Assembly (NCBI RefSeq): GCF_026213295.1
Contig: NC_079432.1
Span: 11,619,312-11,683,311 of the forward strand
DNA length: 64,000 nucleotides
Direction of reading: 5' to 3'
Origin: Gadus chalcogrammus
Taxonomy: Eukaryota; Chordata; Actinopteri; Gadiformes; Gadidae
Position numbers and translations under genes: made by a program. Position 1 is the first letter of the stretch; each line of letters opens with the position of its first letter. Shown here piece after piece: positions 1 to 39,164 of this stretch. A model generated the notes under the pieces. That model was not told the DNA's origin. It was given only the letters and a program-made list of their open reading frames with translations, and did no database searches.

Positions 1-692
1 CAGGGCCTCGGGCTTCAGGGACCAGTTTGAAGTAAAAACAACAGCTCTATTTGTTTTGGTTTTCCATTCTTTGGTTTTAATAATGTGGATGTTTATGGAG
101 CTTGTAAACAAAAGGTATCATATGACGTCGTCTCCCCGAGGGAATCGTGAGTCGTCAGAGGCCTTTTAAAGTTAGAAGTGGTCCGCTTGTTAAGGTAAGT
201 ATAGAGCGTTCGCTGGTTTGAATAGGGGCCGCATGCAGTCTGCATTATTAAGTATTGATAAGAGTTAATAAGCAAGACATTGAAATTATTTCCGGGAGAC
301 AGCATCATAACTTTGTTATTTTTATTTTAGTTGTATTTCCAAGCTGCTACTATACCTCACCATCATTCTATTCTATTCTATTCAATTCTATTATATTATA
401 TTCTGGCGAGTTGTATCAATTTGATTGGGAAAGAAATGCAACACCCGTGAGAGTAAGTGGCCTCCTTCATTTAAATTCCCAAATACTTACCCAACCGGAA
501 ACTGAGAACAGGTGTATTTCTCACAAACATACACATGGACACACACACACATACACACACACACTCACTTACACACAGACATACACAAAAACACACTTCA
601 ATAGCCTCTCGCAGCAAGAGCTCCACTTTGATCCTAGACACCAGACAATGTCCTGGGTGAGAAAAAAAATCTCTCCCCCCTCCCCAAAGCAG

Positions 693-693
<1 letters not shown>

Positions 694-780
<87 letters not shown>
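694..780. repeat. (CA)n microsatellite
   Basis: Uninterrupted CA array of about 43 units, with a degenerate CA-rich lead-in from about 527. Confidence 0.95.
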
Positions 781-783
<3 letters not shown>

Positions 784-1853
784 TAACAGCCTCTTTCCTC
801 CTGGATGTTAATGCCAACCAACTGGAGTGAGTGTACAGCTGTCTTTCCGCCAGTTCACAGCCCACTACCCAGATGTTGCAGTGCGTTCGGGTTTTCGTTT
901 CGTACTTTGTTCCAACGGTCTTGTTCCAGAACAAACAAAAACAAAGCAAAGAAAATATATGTGTGCTCCCATCGAAAGATGTTTCGGTTTAGTGAGTATA
1001 TCCCCTTGGGAGCTTGACCTTTCATTGTGCAGGTTATGTTAGGTTAGGTCATGTGCTGGAATTGTAATAACATGATCATCTGTGATCATTTTTGTGATGT
1101 CACAAATCGAGGGTCTAACGTTGCACCACAGTGTTCGTTAACGTGACGAATTGGATTCAATGCCGGAGCATATGTTTTATTCCTTTAAGTGAGACGGTTG
1201 GTTAAAGCAATCAGTGTAGGCGCAACTCAGTCTAGCACCTGCAGGGTCCGGGAGTCATGGCAACCGACGACAACAACAGCTGTAAAACAGTGGGGAAAAC
1301 GTAGAGCTACAGCTGAATGGTAAACAGGGTTTCAGGCTCAGCCTCTGATGGCAAGGTCTCAACTGTTAGGGTGTTTACATGTGTACGTCGAGAAGAACAT
1401 TGAGTTGATACACATTAATGGAGTACTCTTTGTTTCCTTGAAGTCACGCGCCGGGCAGTAAAGCCTAAAGAAGAGGGAGGCGATATTCTGCTAATTATGT
1501 AATTTGTACGTTTACAATTGTAAGAATTCAGCCAAACCCATTGTGGTTGTGGCTGTTCAGATCTTTTTATATTATACTCGGATAAAAATGGCTGTGAACT
1601 GCATCAGGAGATGTTGGAGATGAGGGGATGGAGGATTGGGAGAGTGCACTTAGCTCAACATGGAAGGGCCCGTGCTTCTCTTGCTGACCTTGCAACACTG
1701 ACTGGTCTCCGCTGCTCAACAATGGATTCCTGTTTGCTTTTTCTCCCTCTCCCTCCTTCCTGTCTCCTGGCACGCCATCAAAGTGAAACATAAAGTCACT
1801 TTGCCATTGCCTGGAATGAAAGGTGAATGAATTACCCTCGCTGTTTTCTCTTC

Positions 1854-1975
<122 letters not shown>

Positions 1976-2139
1976 CACCATTCTTCTCCCCTCTCATGCA
2001 AAGGAACCATGAGAGACACTTCCCTTTGACAGATGTGGCGTTGGTATCTGGAATTGTGTTGTTGTCGAAGACTCCGTCATGGATGGCCAACATCCACCCC
2101 AACAGCGGACACACACAACACACACACACACACACTCTC

Positions 2140-2847
2140 TCTCTTTTGTTGTCCATCGAGTCCGATGATGACGTCCATCTTTGTCTTTTACCGGTGGGTT
2201 CTCTGATGGCTAAATAGCCCAATCCTGGATCCACAGGCTCTGTTGCAGGTGTGGCATGTATACATGGTATTGGTGTTGCTGGCAGTCATGGGTGTGGGTG
2301 TGTTTCTCCTGAGCCTTCTTTGATGTCTTCTGGCAGTCCTTTCTTCCTCCAATGTATTGGTCCCATCTAGACACAGCTGCCGCCAGGTGTCGCGGTCAGC
2401 AGCCATGTTCTCCAGGTCTCCAGGTTTTATTTTGCACTTTTTAAGCGCCACTTTCATCTGGTCTTTAAAGTGTTTCTTTGGACCTCCAGCAGAGCGCTGA
2501 CCTTGGTGAGAAGTGATATGCCCCTATGGTTACCACAGATGGCCTTATCACCTTTGTTCTTAAATATGGTAACAATGCTGGCATCTCTCCATTGTTGTGG
2601 GATGTTTTCATCAGCCCAAACCTTGGTGATGTACTGATGTAATTCTTGTGCACAGATACCCTCCCTGTTTAAGCAGTTCTGCAGGGATATTGTCAGAGCC
2701 GGGAGACTTGTTATTCTTCAGGGTGCGGACAGCTGACAGAACTTCCAGGAAGGTTGGAGGTTGGCTGAGGTGGTCCATAGGGGGAAATTCAGGCAGTTCC
2801 TTCAAGAAAGTGAAGTCTGCATCAGAATTCTGATTCAGCAGGGTGTT

Positions 2848-2850
<3 letters not shown>
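2140..2850 (-). mobile_element. LINE (non-LTR) remnant: RT fragment fused to the C-terminal tail
   Basis: On the minus strand, about 2850-2500 encodes the start of a reverse transcriptase domain. Recognisable pieces are LKNNKSPGSDNIPAELLK, a QQWRDASIVTIFKNKGDK stretch and GNHRGISLL, spread over shifting frames. At about 2490 it jumps to the C-terminal region (GPKKHFKDQMKVALKKCK, then ENMAADRDTWRQLC) and ends in a C2H2-type finger (CHTCNRACGS, then H-x3-H) at about 2200. The catalytic palm with the YADD-type motif is missing, so this is an internally deleted, dead copy. RT with a C-terminal zinc finger is a common layout in fish LINEs; I cannot name the clade. The 5' side ends at a (CA)n array. 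Confidence 0.75.

Positions 2851-2943
<93 letters not shown>
2850..2943. repeat. (CA)n microsatellite at the LINE 5' break
   Basis: Perfect AC array of about 47 units. It sits exactly where homology to the LINE stops. Confidence 0.95.
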
Positions 2944-2945
<2 letters not shown>

Positions 2946-4084
2946 TAGCGGGTAGATGGGGAAGTGTGGGAATACAGAGAACCTCATTCTCTCACCTGAT
3001 TTTATTCCTCTGAGGCAGGTCATAGCTGGGGCGGGCACGGTTAGGTTAAACTCCTCAACCAGGCTTTCATTTGGTTTAGTTTTTTTTTTTTTTGGTCATG
3101 ACAAATGCCAGTTATCTAATCTTCATTGGGACTAGCTGGTAAGCACAGTAAAAGAACACCACGTTCTAAGAGTGTTTTCGTTCTGTGTTCTTGGTTTGGA
3201 TCTGATACAATATGTGGGGGGGCATCATGTTTTTGATTCCGACCCAAAACACTCCAGCATCAACATCCTCTCAGCTGCAGGCCACATGGAGTTTATCTTT
3301 TTACCAGTCAAAGATTAAACCAAATTCGTTCAGACTGACTAAGTTTGGTTAAACAGGAGGACCAAAGTAAACATGCCGGTGATGAGGTGCCGTCTAACCC
3401 AAAATAAGTTGGTGTTGTTGCTGCTGTGGCATTGAATCTCAGCCAAGCGCCACAGGGGCCAAACCTTGAGGCCTAACGTGACATATGTGTGTATCACCAC
3501 ACGCCACATGGTATCTGGGAACCAAGGACAACCAAGGCTGTGCGTGTGTATCGTTCGTGTGGGGCCACACAAGCCCTTTGATGAACTTTTCTCTTTGAAA
3601 TGATTTTATAAGTCATATCTTTTTTACTTCAGTTGATTTATTTTTTCACTAGGTTTAAGAATGCTTAAGAACACATGAGTACTTAAGTATTTCGGGAATT
3701 TATTCATTTGTATTTTTAAGCACATTTTAAGCGGTCAGGAGCATTCGTAGACGTTCATTTATATACACAAGAAACAAGGTTATTTGTTTAGTATTATTAA
3801 TGTCACATGAACCAACCTTTTTGTTATGGTATGCCTTCATTTTCTGTCAAGGTATTTATTTTTAATGATAGAAAGACGGTTTGCGTTGGCTTTGGGTGTC
3901 CATAGCAACCCGTCTCAGTGGTGAGCCATTCAGCAGCTCCTCCAAAGTACAATAGCAGTTCAGCTTGTCTACGAGTGTGAAATGTCACTTAAAGATCAAA
4001 TGAGTCCAGGCGGGCAGTAAGTCTGTTTGTAATGGCCCCTCGCTATCAGGTAGGAACAAAGCTCTGAATCATTCAAGGACCCTC

Positions 4085-4175
4085 AGAAACACAAAGACAT
4101 ACACAAGCACACACAAGCACACACACAAACACACATACGCACACACCATTACATACTCGCAATCTATCTCACCCG

Positions 4176-4251
<76 letters not shown>

Positions 4252-4475
4252 TCCTTATCTTTAACACAGACACACACACAGAAGCACACGTAACCTTTCC
4301 GCTAACACAAACACACACAAACACACACACACACACACAGCAATACACACATTGAAACCTAACGTCCACACACAAACTCACACATACACACACACACAGA
4401 CGCACACAACCGTATCCTTAACACACACTCAAACACACACACACTCACAGATGCACCTAACCTTACCCTTAACAC
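4085..4475. repeat. CA-rich compound microsatellite
   Basis: Degenerate ACAC-rich tract with a pure core at 4178-4249. Confidence 0.9.
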
Positions 4476-5305
4476 ACACATCCCATTAAGCGATTTTATT
4501 AAAAAGCTGTGAGAGAGCTGAACAGAGAGATTAGTAACCATGGGCCCCGGGGCCACAAAGCCGGGCACTGCAGCGAACACTTGACTTGTTCTACACTCGA
4601 TGAACGCCCAACAGCAGTAAGGATGAAGAACAGATGCTCTGGGAGCGGGGGCAGCTTGGCCAATTCCCTTCTTGCCCATTTGATGATAGTCATTGGGGGA
4701 AATAAAAGACAGAAGGCGACAGATCTCAGGCGTTCAGATATTATGTTAGCTCCATTGTGTTGAGCTATTCTTGTGCTGCGTCTTGTCGCGAAGTTTGTGG
4801 GGGATTTCGTCCTGATCTATATATAACAAAATGGATTTTACTGAGATAACAGCATTGCTCACTTACTGGACCTAAAATGTTTGATATTGCGCATTATATT
4901 TGACTCATCATGTTGTTGTTAATCTCAGGTTGTTCTCCGGATTCTGTTGTAATTTACATATAGTAATTTAGCAGACACTTCTATGCAATGAAAAGTCCAA
5001 ACGTCACCTCAGTCTCTGCAGCTGTGCATTTACCTCGCAACATTACTATGAGATGATAGGTTATGAAAATCAGATCACAATTAGGAAAGTATACTATTAG
5101 CTTCATATCATTTCCTTAAGGCATCTGAAGAACAAAACACTCTCGTCATACCATCGCATACTTCCAGTCATTTGACCGGCAAGGCAATGAGGAGATGGTG
5201 GGAAACACAAGCAGACACTTGGTGATTGGACCGCAACCAAAGAACAACACATCAAATTAAACTCTTCAACACTCTTCACCCAACTCACTCCCAGATGAAG
5301 TTGTA

Positions 5306-5353
<48 letters not shown>
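5306..5353. repeat. (ACTT)n tetranucleotide repeat
   Basis: About 12 near-perfect ACTT units. Confidence 0.9.
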
Positions 5354-5629
5354 GCTTACATTGGATGTTTGGAATTGTTCTTCCCTGTAAGTGCCTGTTT
5401 CTAACGGTTAATGGTTCTGAGTTAACAAGCTGCTAAATGGACATGACATGCCCACGCACACACGACACACACGCACACACACACACGCACTCTCACACAA
5501 ACGCACACACACACACACATACACACAGCCCATTGCAAAGTCTAATGCAGACCAGATGGTCCGGGCATCCCAACGCATCCTGAAAAAGAGTCACACACAT
5601 GCACGCGTGCACAAAGGCGCCCATAATCA

Positions 5630-5748
<119 letters not shown>

Positions 5749-5970
5749 CATTTCATTTATTTCTTAATACTAGGAAACCAGACAAAACAAATAAGGGCAC
5801 ACATGCAGACCAACGCCCAAGGCGGATGTGACATGTTTTCAGATAATTGAGCATGTCTCTATTGACTCCGACCCCCTGGGGGAAGACGCACCCCCTGCCC
5901 ATGTCTGCTCTCCCCCCTGTCTGCCATCAACCGTTGCATTGTCCACCCAAGCCTGTCTGTCCATCCAGGA

Positions 5971-5971
<1 letters not shown>

Positions 5972-6015
<44 letters not shown>

Positions 6016-6064
6016 CGTGCGTGCGTGTGTGCGTGCGTGCGTGCGTGTGTATGTGTATGTGTAT

Positions 6065-6119
<55 letters not shown>

Positions 6120-6147
6120 TGTGTGTGTGTGTGTTAGTGTGTGTGTT
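5972..6147. repeat. Compound (GT)n / (GTGC)n / (GTAT)n microsatellite
   Basis: Alternating GT, GTGC and GTAT blocks; alternating purine-pyrimidine throughout. With the CA array at 5635-5740 it forms a widely spaced inverted pair. Confidence 0.95.
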
Positions 6148-8504
6148 GGTTGATAAAGAGATATAGTTAATTATACACCACAGAATAGAACGGTTAATGT
6201 AACTGCATTCGGTCCTTCCTGAATGTCTGAGAGCCATCACCAAGGGGCATATTGACACCTTGTTTGTAGACTGTGTCAAGTTCAGATTTGAAACGTCTGA
6301 GAAATACTTCCATGCCAAAACAAATTCTAAAGAGCAGGGTTTTGTTTTACAAAGTTAAGTTAACACATAGGCCCTTGTGAACTACTGATCCCAAACTGGA
6401 CTTAAAATGACCGAAAGCTGAAACTTAAAGCAACCTGAGGCTTCTCCAACAAGGCAAGCTCCACTTTCTTTAAAAGTAGTGAGCCAAGAGTTGTGAATTT
6501 CCTCGGAGATCTTTAGAGCTTTAGAATGGTGCAATACTCGCGGCCAGAGTAAAATCATATTTATATGATTTATATGTCTATGTTATTTAAATGCAGTCAC
6601 TCCAGCTGGCGAGCTATCCCTGTGCAGACGTGTAGAAAACGACAGACAATAGCGTACCCTACCACACTAGTTGCGCTCTTGCTTTGAAGGAGCTTACTAC
6701 ATGTCCAGCACCTTCAGCTGCACCAGTACCTTGTTGCATGTATAAGAAAGCAAAGGACAAAAGGAGGGGTTACACCAGGATTGATATTGGGAAATTTGAG
6801 AATTTTGAGAATAGGAGAGAAATGAAGAGCTGCTACATATCAACAGAGTTCTGATACGACCCTTGCTTGTTTTGCCCTGGCTGCTGGTTGTGGGAAGTGG
6901 AACGTTGAGACAAAAATCAGTTGCAATGTTGTTGCTGTTGTTTCTTTCTTTGGTAATGCCAACAACCCTTGGAGGCGCCAATCTTAGACATTGTAACTTT
7001 ATAAATGGAATATGAACTGGTCCCATGGCAGCAGGCTTGTCAATGGGAGCATGTTCCCACTCTGCTCAAGAAGCCCTAATTGCCTGGCTCTGGACACTAA
7101 AAGACACAGCTGTCTCACGAGTGTTTCCTCACTTCCACACGATCCAATCAGATCCTGTCAGATCCATTTACAGTCTTCCCGGTTTTCCCACACTAATATC
7201 CCCTTTTGCTGGCATATGTAGTGTTATGAAAGTGATATGCACTCGACTTGTAGCCAGTAATGTTCTGCTGTCCTTCTGCTCTTTGACCACAAACCATACG
7301 GCATACTTTAAGGCCCGGATGACTTGTTTCACAATCTCACATATCCTCAAATATGTATATAGATATAGGCTTTGTTCTCTTTGCCCCCCTCAAGTTTCTC
7401 TACTCTACTTAAAGGTATTATGAGTCATCTTTGCAGCTAGGGGGCGCTCAATCAAAACAATAACAAAATACCTCATTGGGTGATGTCTGAAGGAGCGTGG
7501 GAACGGGAGATCTGTTGGCGTCACCGCCGCCCGCCGCTGGTATAAATCTGTCTGACGGGACTCGGGCAGTAATACTCTTCACGGACGACTTAATATGTTA
7601 GAGTTTTTATTGATGTTACGCTACCCCACTTTTATTCATTTTATTTCATTTAATTAGAATGAAAATTCTGCAAGTAACATAACTTTAACTTGCTTACTTA
7701 CCATGAGATGAGTCAACGAGCCGAACAGCTGTAGGTAATGTTATGGGGCAGATTCAATCATGGGGCAGCATAGCGCTGTTATATGTGGTCGAGATAATCA
7801 TACAAAAATAACTTCATGAGTATGTGGAATGTTTTAACATAATAACGTTACCACATACATTACAGTTTTTTTTCCCACAGAATTTGATTCTACTTACCAT
7901 ACACTTTCAAACATTGAAAGTAAATTTGTTTAGTTGCAAACATATTTGATACCCATATTCATGCTCTGAATTACACCGATGTGACGCAGGAATCGTGATC
8001 CCCAGTATGAGTGTGCCGTCTGTCTAACGGTTGGTACCTGCCCAGGAGTTGGTCGGGCAGCACCATTAGAGGAGCCCTTTGTGATTCCAGTCTTACGTCT
8101 GGAGGCATGACCACAGTTCTCAATGAGCTCACCTCCTGGGTTTTCGAACCCGTACATAAAAATGTCCCTAGTCCCCCACCAAGCAGACTCACCTCTGCAC
8201 TCCGACAATCCAATGCCAGAGCACAACTCTGAGCTTCACCACAATGGAGGATCTTAATTCAGACCTACACCCCCCACTCAGCTTACACACCGTCGCTGTA
8301 CTGTAGTATGGGACATCGGTTTTTGTGTGGCCATCTTTTTTTAAACAGATATCTATCTGTGTATCCATTGTAGCTGATGAGTTCATGGTTCGTTGCCTTC
8401 CTGTGAATATAGACCTTTATTCACAGTCTGCGGTGATAGTGGATGGTTTCTTTGTTGGCAGGGGGATATGTTGTTCGGACATGAGTTCATCCTCAGCTAC
8501 TCTC

Positions 8505-8805
8505 TACCTCCCTCCTGGTCCCTCCTCCCTCTCCTCACCTCCTCCCTCCTTGGTCCCAGTATGTCTCCTTCTCTCCTCCCTCCTTGGTCCCTGTATGTCT
8601 CCTCACCTCCTCCCTCCTTGTATGTCTCCTCACCTCCTCCCTCCTCCCTCCTTGGTCCCTGTATGTCTCCTCACCTCCTCCCTCCTCCCTCCTTGTATGT
8701 CTCCTCACCTCCTCCCACCTCCCTCCTTGGTCCCTCTATGTCTCCTCACCTCATCCCTCCTTTGTCCTTGTATGTCTCCTCCCCTCCTCCCTCCCTGGTC
8801 ATGGT
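8505..8805. repeat. CT-rich minisatellite, unit 28-41 bp
   Basis: The core TATGTCTCCTC recurs near 8560, 8593, 8621, 8661, 8696, 8737 and 8771, separated by variable numbers of CTCCCTCCT and CTTGGTCCC blocks. This gives about seven imperfect copies. The open frames crossing it simply read the repeat. Confidence 0.85.
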
Positions 8806-8839
8806 CCTCACACTCGATAAGATTCAGTCATAATATCTT

Positions 8840-8870
8840 TAACATTGGATGTGTTATATATCCAATGTTA
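8840..8870. repeat. Inverted repeat, 11-bp arms
   Basis: TAACATTGGAT at 8840-8850 and ATCCAATGTTA at 8860-8870, with a 9-bp spacer. Confidence 0.8.
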
Positions 8871-9018
8871 GATACCAACGTTGGATACCATGTTTAAAAC
8901 CTCCTGAAATTGGCAATATGATGTAGAAACCACACATCCATTTGAGCAGCGAAAGAGCTTTTTGAAAGGTTTAATTTGGATAGAGATGATCTCTATTCTG
9001 GCAACATTGTGTGTGTGT

Positions 9019-9036
9019 GGGGGGGGGGGGGGGGGG
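9019..9036. repeat. Poly-G tract
   Basis: Uninterrupted run of about 18 G after a short GT run. Confidence 0.9.
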
Positions 9037-10368
9037 CACAACCGCAGGAATGTGACCCTTCAATCAAAGCTAATACTTTGATTTACACACGCATACCTCT
9101 CTTTAAGCCTCGATCGGCTCTCAGTGGTTCAATAGCTTCACGTAAATAAAATAAGTGCATTGAACTGTGTTTATATCAAATTCAAAGCTTTTCTATTTGT
9201 TTAAGGTACAAATAAGTGTTTCTTGTTACCAGTGTGTTTACCTCCCTGAAGAAGTGCAGCAGCGTGCAGCAACAGATCTAGCAGGGTCACACACACATGC
9301 TGCGTCCCTGCAGCTGTGGTGGGCCGGCGGTCTGGTCGGCTCTCCCAGGCCAAGTCCTGAGCCAGAACACATGATAGAACGAAGGATATAGTGTCAGCCA
9401 CACAGGGGACATGTCGACCAATGGGTGCGCAGCACTTGGAGGCTGCGGAGACGGCGGATCTGGATCAGAGTCTGGCTGATCTGGTTTTAATATTTGTTCG
9501 CTATAACCTTGCACGGCGCCCTTATGCACATTTCTGGTTCTTAAATGTTTTAGAAAAAAAAAAGATGCAACCGAACATCCTGTTCCTGAACATCCTGTTC
9601 CTGGGTCAGAAGTAAAAGAAAATCCCCTTAGTGATTTCTACACAAATAACCGACCACAAACAATAGCAAAGCAACGGCACTATTACTGGCATAGAGTTGT
9701 TCATTTAATGGCGAGCTGGCCTTAGCCAACACCATTTCCCACAAGCCCAAAGTAATCAGGAAAGAGGTGTCACTACCATAACAAGCTACATCAATAATAC
9801 TCACTGTAGTTAAGAATTTTGCTTAGATTCAACCACTAACATTGACCCCATAAAACAAAGCCTAATTTAAAGAGGAATAATGCCAGGAGACATGACATGA
9901 AACCCTAGAGGCATATACACCTCTAGACACAATACAGGCCAAATCAGCCTTAGCCTAGCAAATAAATCTGATGAAAACATTTTAATAATGGGAAACTCTG
10001 AGGATGCCTGTGGCTCCTTATGTTGAGGGTTGGGATGGAGTCAATGTGGTATACTTTGGTGGTTTTATGTTTAAGGAATGAGATAAATGTGGTCAGCGAC
10101 AGCTTTAAAATAGATGTTTGCTTAATGGGGCGTTTCCCTGATTGTTAATGGAGACCGAGTTCTGACTCATACAGAAAAGTCCCAATCTTTGGCTGAGCAA
10201 TTTTTCCATGGTTATTATTGTGATTAAAAGTAGATGGATTTTGAAAAGGAGTGCCGTTTTTTGAAGAGCTGTAGACCTTTATAAATGTAAACCTTCATCA
10301 ATCAGTTGATTGCATCAAGTTAGGATGCATTTAGACGAGTTGTTAGCACGCACATGCATGCATGCAGG

Positions 10369-10490
<122 letters not shown>

Positions 10491-10546
10491 TTTATTTGAA
10501 AATCAGTGTCATCACTTTGATAAAGTGCAGGCCTTCTTCACCTTCT

Positions 10547-10549
10547 TCC

Positions 10550-10645
<96 letters not shown>

Positions 10646-10674
10646 TCACTCTCTCTCTCACTCTCTCACTCTCT
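10547..10674. repeat. (CT)n microsatellite
   Basis: About 60 CT units with a few CA interruptions at the 3' end; a polypurine/polypyrimidine tract. Confidence 0.95.
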
Positions 10675-10817
10675 TCCTACTGGGTTGGCCTGACCATGTG
10701 GTCTTGGTTTAGTGCCTTTTGATTCTGCTCCTCTCATCTCATCCATATTCCCCTGGCTCTTGTTCATCCTCTGGCTCCACCACAGGGTTTGGGCAAAGGG
10801 CACTGGATTAAATCAAG

Positions 10818-10977
<160 letters not shown>

Positions 10978-11437
10978 ATACCTTTCTGTGTGTGCGTCTG
11001 TTTGTGAGTGTGTGTTTGCACATGTATGTTTTTTAGTTAGTCAGTGTGGGTGGGTTAGAACACCTTGATGTGTGTGTATGTTTGGGTGTGTGTGTGTGTG
11101 TGCGTGTGCGTGTGCGTGCGTGCGTGCATGCATGGGCATGCATGTGCATCCGGTATGTTTGTGTGTGTGTGTGTGCACAGACTCATATTTAAAACATACA
11201 CTGACTCTGACAGGCCATCGTTTAACAATTAAGCCCTCTCTGCAGTAGATGGACCTGGGCTTATTTAGTTTTGCAGTCCATTAGGAACCAACATAACACA
11301 CATAATAGGCTGGAATGTGGCTGTAATGTAAGAGGGGAGGTTTTCGCCGAAACCCATGTGAATTCTTCAGTGCATTCACTCAAGTGTTGCTCTGCAATTG
11401 TGCATGTACTTGCGAGGAAAGACGTGCCAATGAACAC

Positions 11438-11500
11438 ACACAAAAACACACACACACATGCGCACACACACACACACTCACACACACACACACACACACA
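11438..11500. repeat. (CA)n microsatellite
   Basis: Interrupted CA array. Confidence 0.85.
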
Positions 11501-13120
11501 AGTATGTGTATATGAGTTATGCATACATAGTGTGTGATACATGCATGTGTACACTGGAATTGGCAAATCGGTCGTACAGTGAAAGGAATGCAAAGTTGAA
11601 TTTGTTTTGTGTGTTTGTAAGATGATGCACAACAGCAGTGCAGCACTTGGTTGTACCTTTGTCTGTGTGAATGGAGCGTTGTAAATAAACTTGACTTACT
11701 TACTTAATTAATTACTAATGTTAATGTATTCAAGAGGCCTGCAGACCCGTATGGGAAGAGCTCCTATATGCTTCCTTTCATTTCTCCAAGCCTCTCTCTT
11801 GCCCTCTCTGTCTCTCTCTGTCTCTGTCTCCATCTCTCCGTATCTCCGTCTCTCCGTCTCTCCCTCCCTCTCTCTCTCCCTCTCCATCGCTCTCTTTTTC
11901 TCCATCTCTCTCTCCCTCTCCCTCTCTAGCTCTAACTATAACACTCTCCAACAACCGGAAAGCCAAGGATTTTTAGGAGGTTCAACATGGTTCCAGGCAG
12001 TCCTGGAACACAGGACTTCTTCACTGCAAATAGTTTTTTTTCCCCTCTAAATATCTCGGAGCGCTGACCTGCCCATCGCCTAGCAACATGCCCTTAACAG
12101 AACACGGAACAGCAAAGCTTGTTCTCATTAGACACGCTTGAGAAAATACCTTACTTGTCCTGCTTTTGCCATGGCCAAAAACAAGATTAAGGGTCACTGG
12201 CAGTAAGTGAACTGTCAACAAATAGTGATTTAACCGCTAAACATACACTCTAACCAGAAAAGTATGGTGGCAGGGGGTATTCTGTTATAGCTGGGGGCAT
12301 TAAGTTGAGCAGATCACGCTAGCTCTTAAGAGCCAGGCCAGATTACGACATGTCTAAATGGACTCTCTCAGAGCATGTTTTCTGTATGTTTATCTCTCCT
12401 CCTATCCATGACTATATCAGATGTTAGGTTTGGGTTAGGGTCACCATGGCAAACTTTCCGCCATTGCTCAGGGAATGGTCAAACTTTTCCTTGCTTCATT
12501 AAGAAATCTTAAATTGTACATGCTAGCACGATTTATGACATCATAAAATATCGAACCTGCTTTAGTCCAATACGTATGTAATTGCCAATATCAACGGGAC
12601 GATTTAGCGTAAATGGTTCGTTGCGCGTGGACGCAGCGCCCGCTGACATCGTAATAGCAGAGACATTTGAAGCGTCTGTTTGGTTTGACTAATGCACCGT
12701 GACCAATGTGAGCCGGGAACAGTGCTTCCTCTCTCTCTCCAGAGTGCAAACAAACTGCAAACCCCACGTTATCGAGTTTGCATTGTTGCCCTAAAGCACA
12801 TTCGGCTAAAGTTACAGAGCTGTCCTCCTGAGGTGCTTCCGTACAGAGCATCCTCCTCCGAAGGCTCCAGGGATTATGTCCAAAACCTCTGTTTTAGGCA
12901 AGAGCCAGGCAGAAGAAGTCAACCAACAAACGCAAATCTGCTCCGCTGCATTGTAGGTGTCCTATCTGCCTTTTTGCTCGACGGACAACCCGTGTCTGCA
13001 GATGAAAAACATCGCTTTTGGTTTGTTCCGTCTTTGAGAACGGGCCCTGTTCTCCTTGCCCTTCTCTCCTTGTAATGTCTCTCCCCCTCCCCCTCCCCTT
13101 CCCCCTTCCCTCACCCACAG

Positions 13121-39164
<26,044 letters not shown>

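Noticed and set aside
8138..8151. GGGTTTTCGAACCC, resembling a tRNA B box on the minus strand
   Set aside because: No convincing A box or clover-leaf around it; probably a chance near-palindrome or unknown repeat.
8325..8897. 190-codon frame with Leu/Pro/Ser repeats
   Set aside because: It reads the CT-rich minisatellite; three overlapping frames look alike, so it is not a gene.
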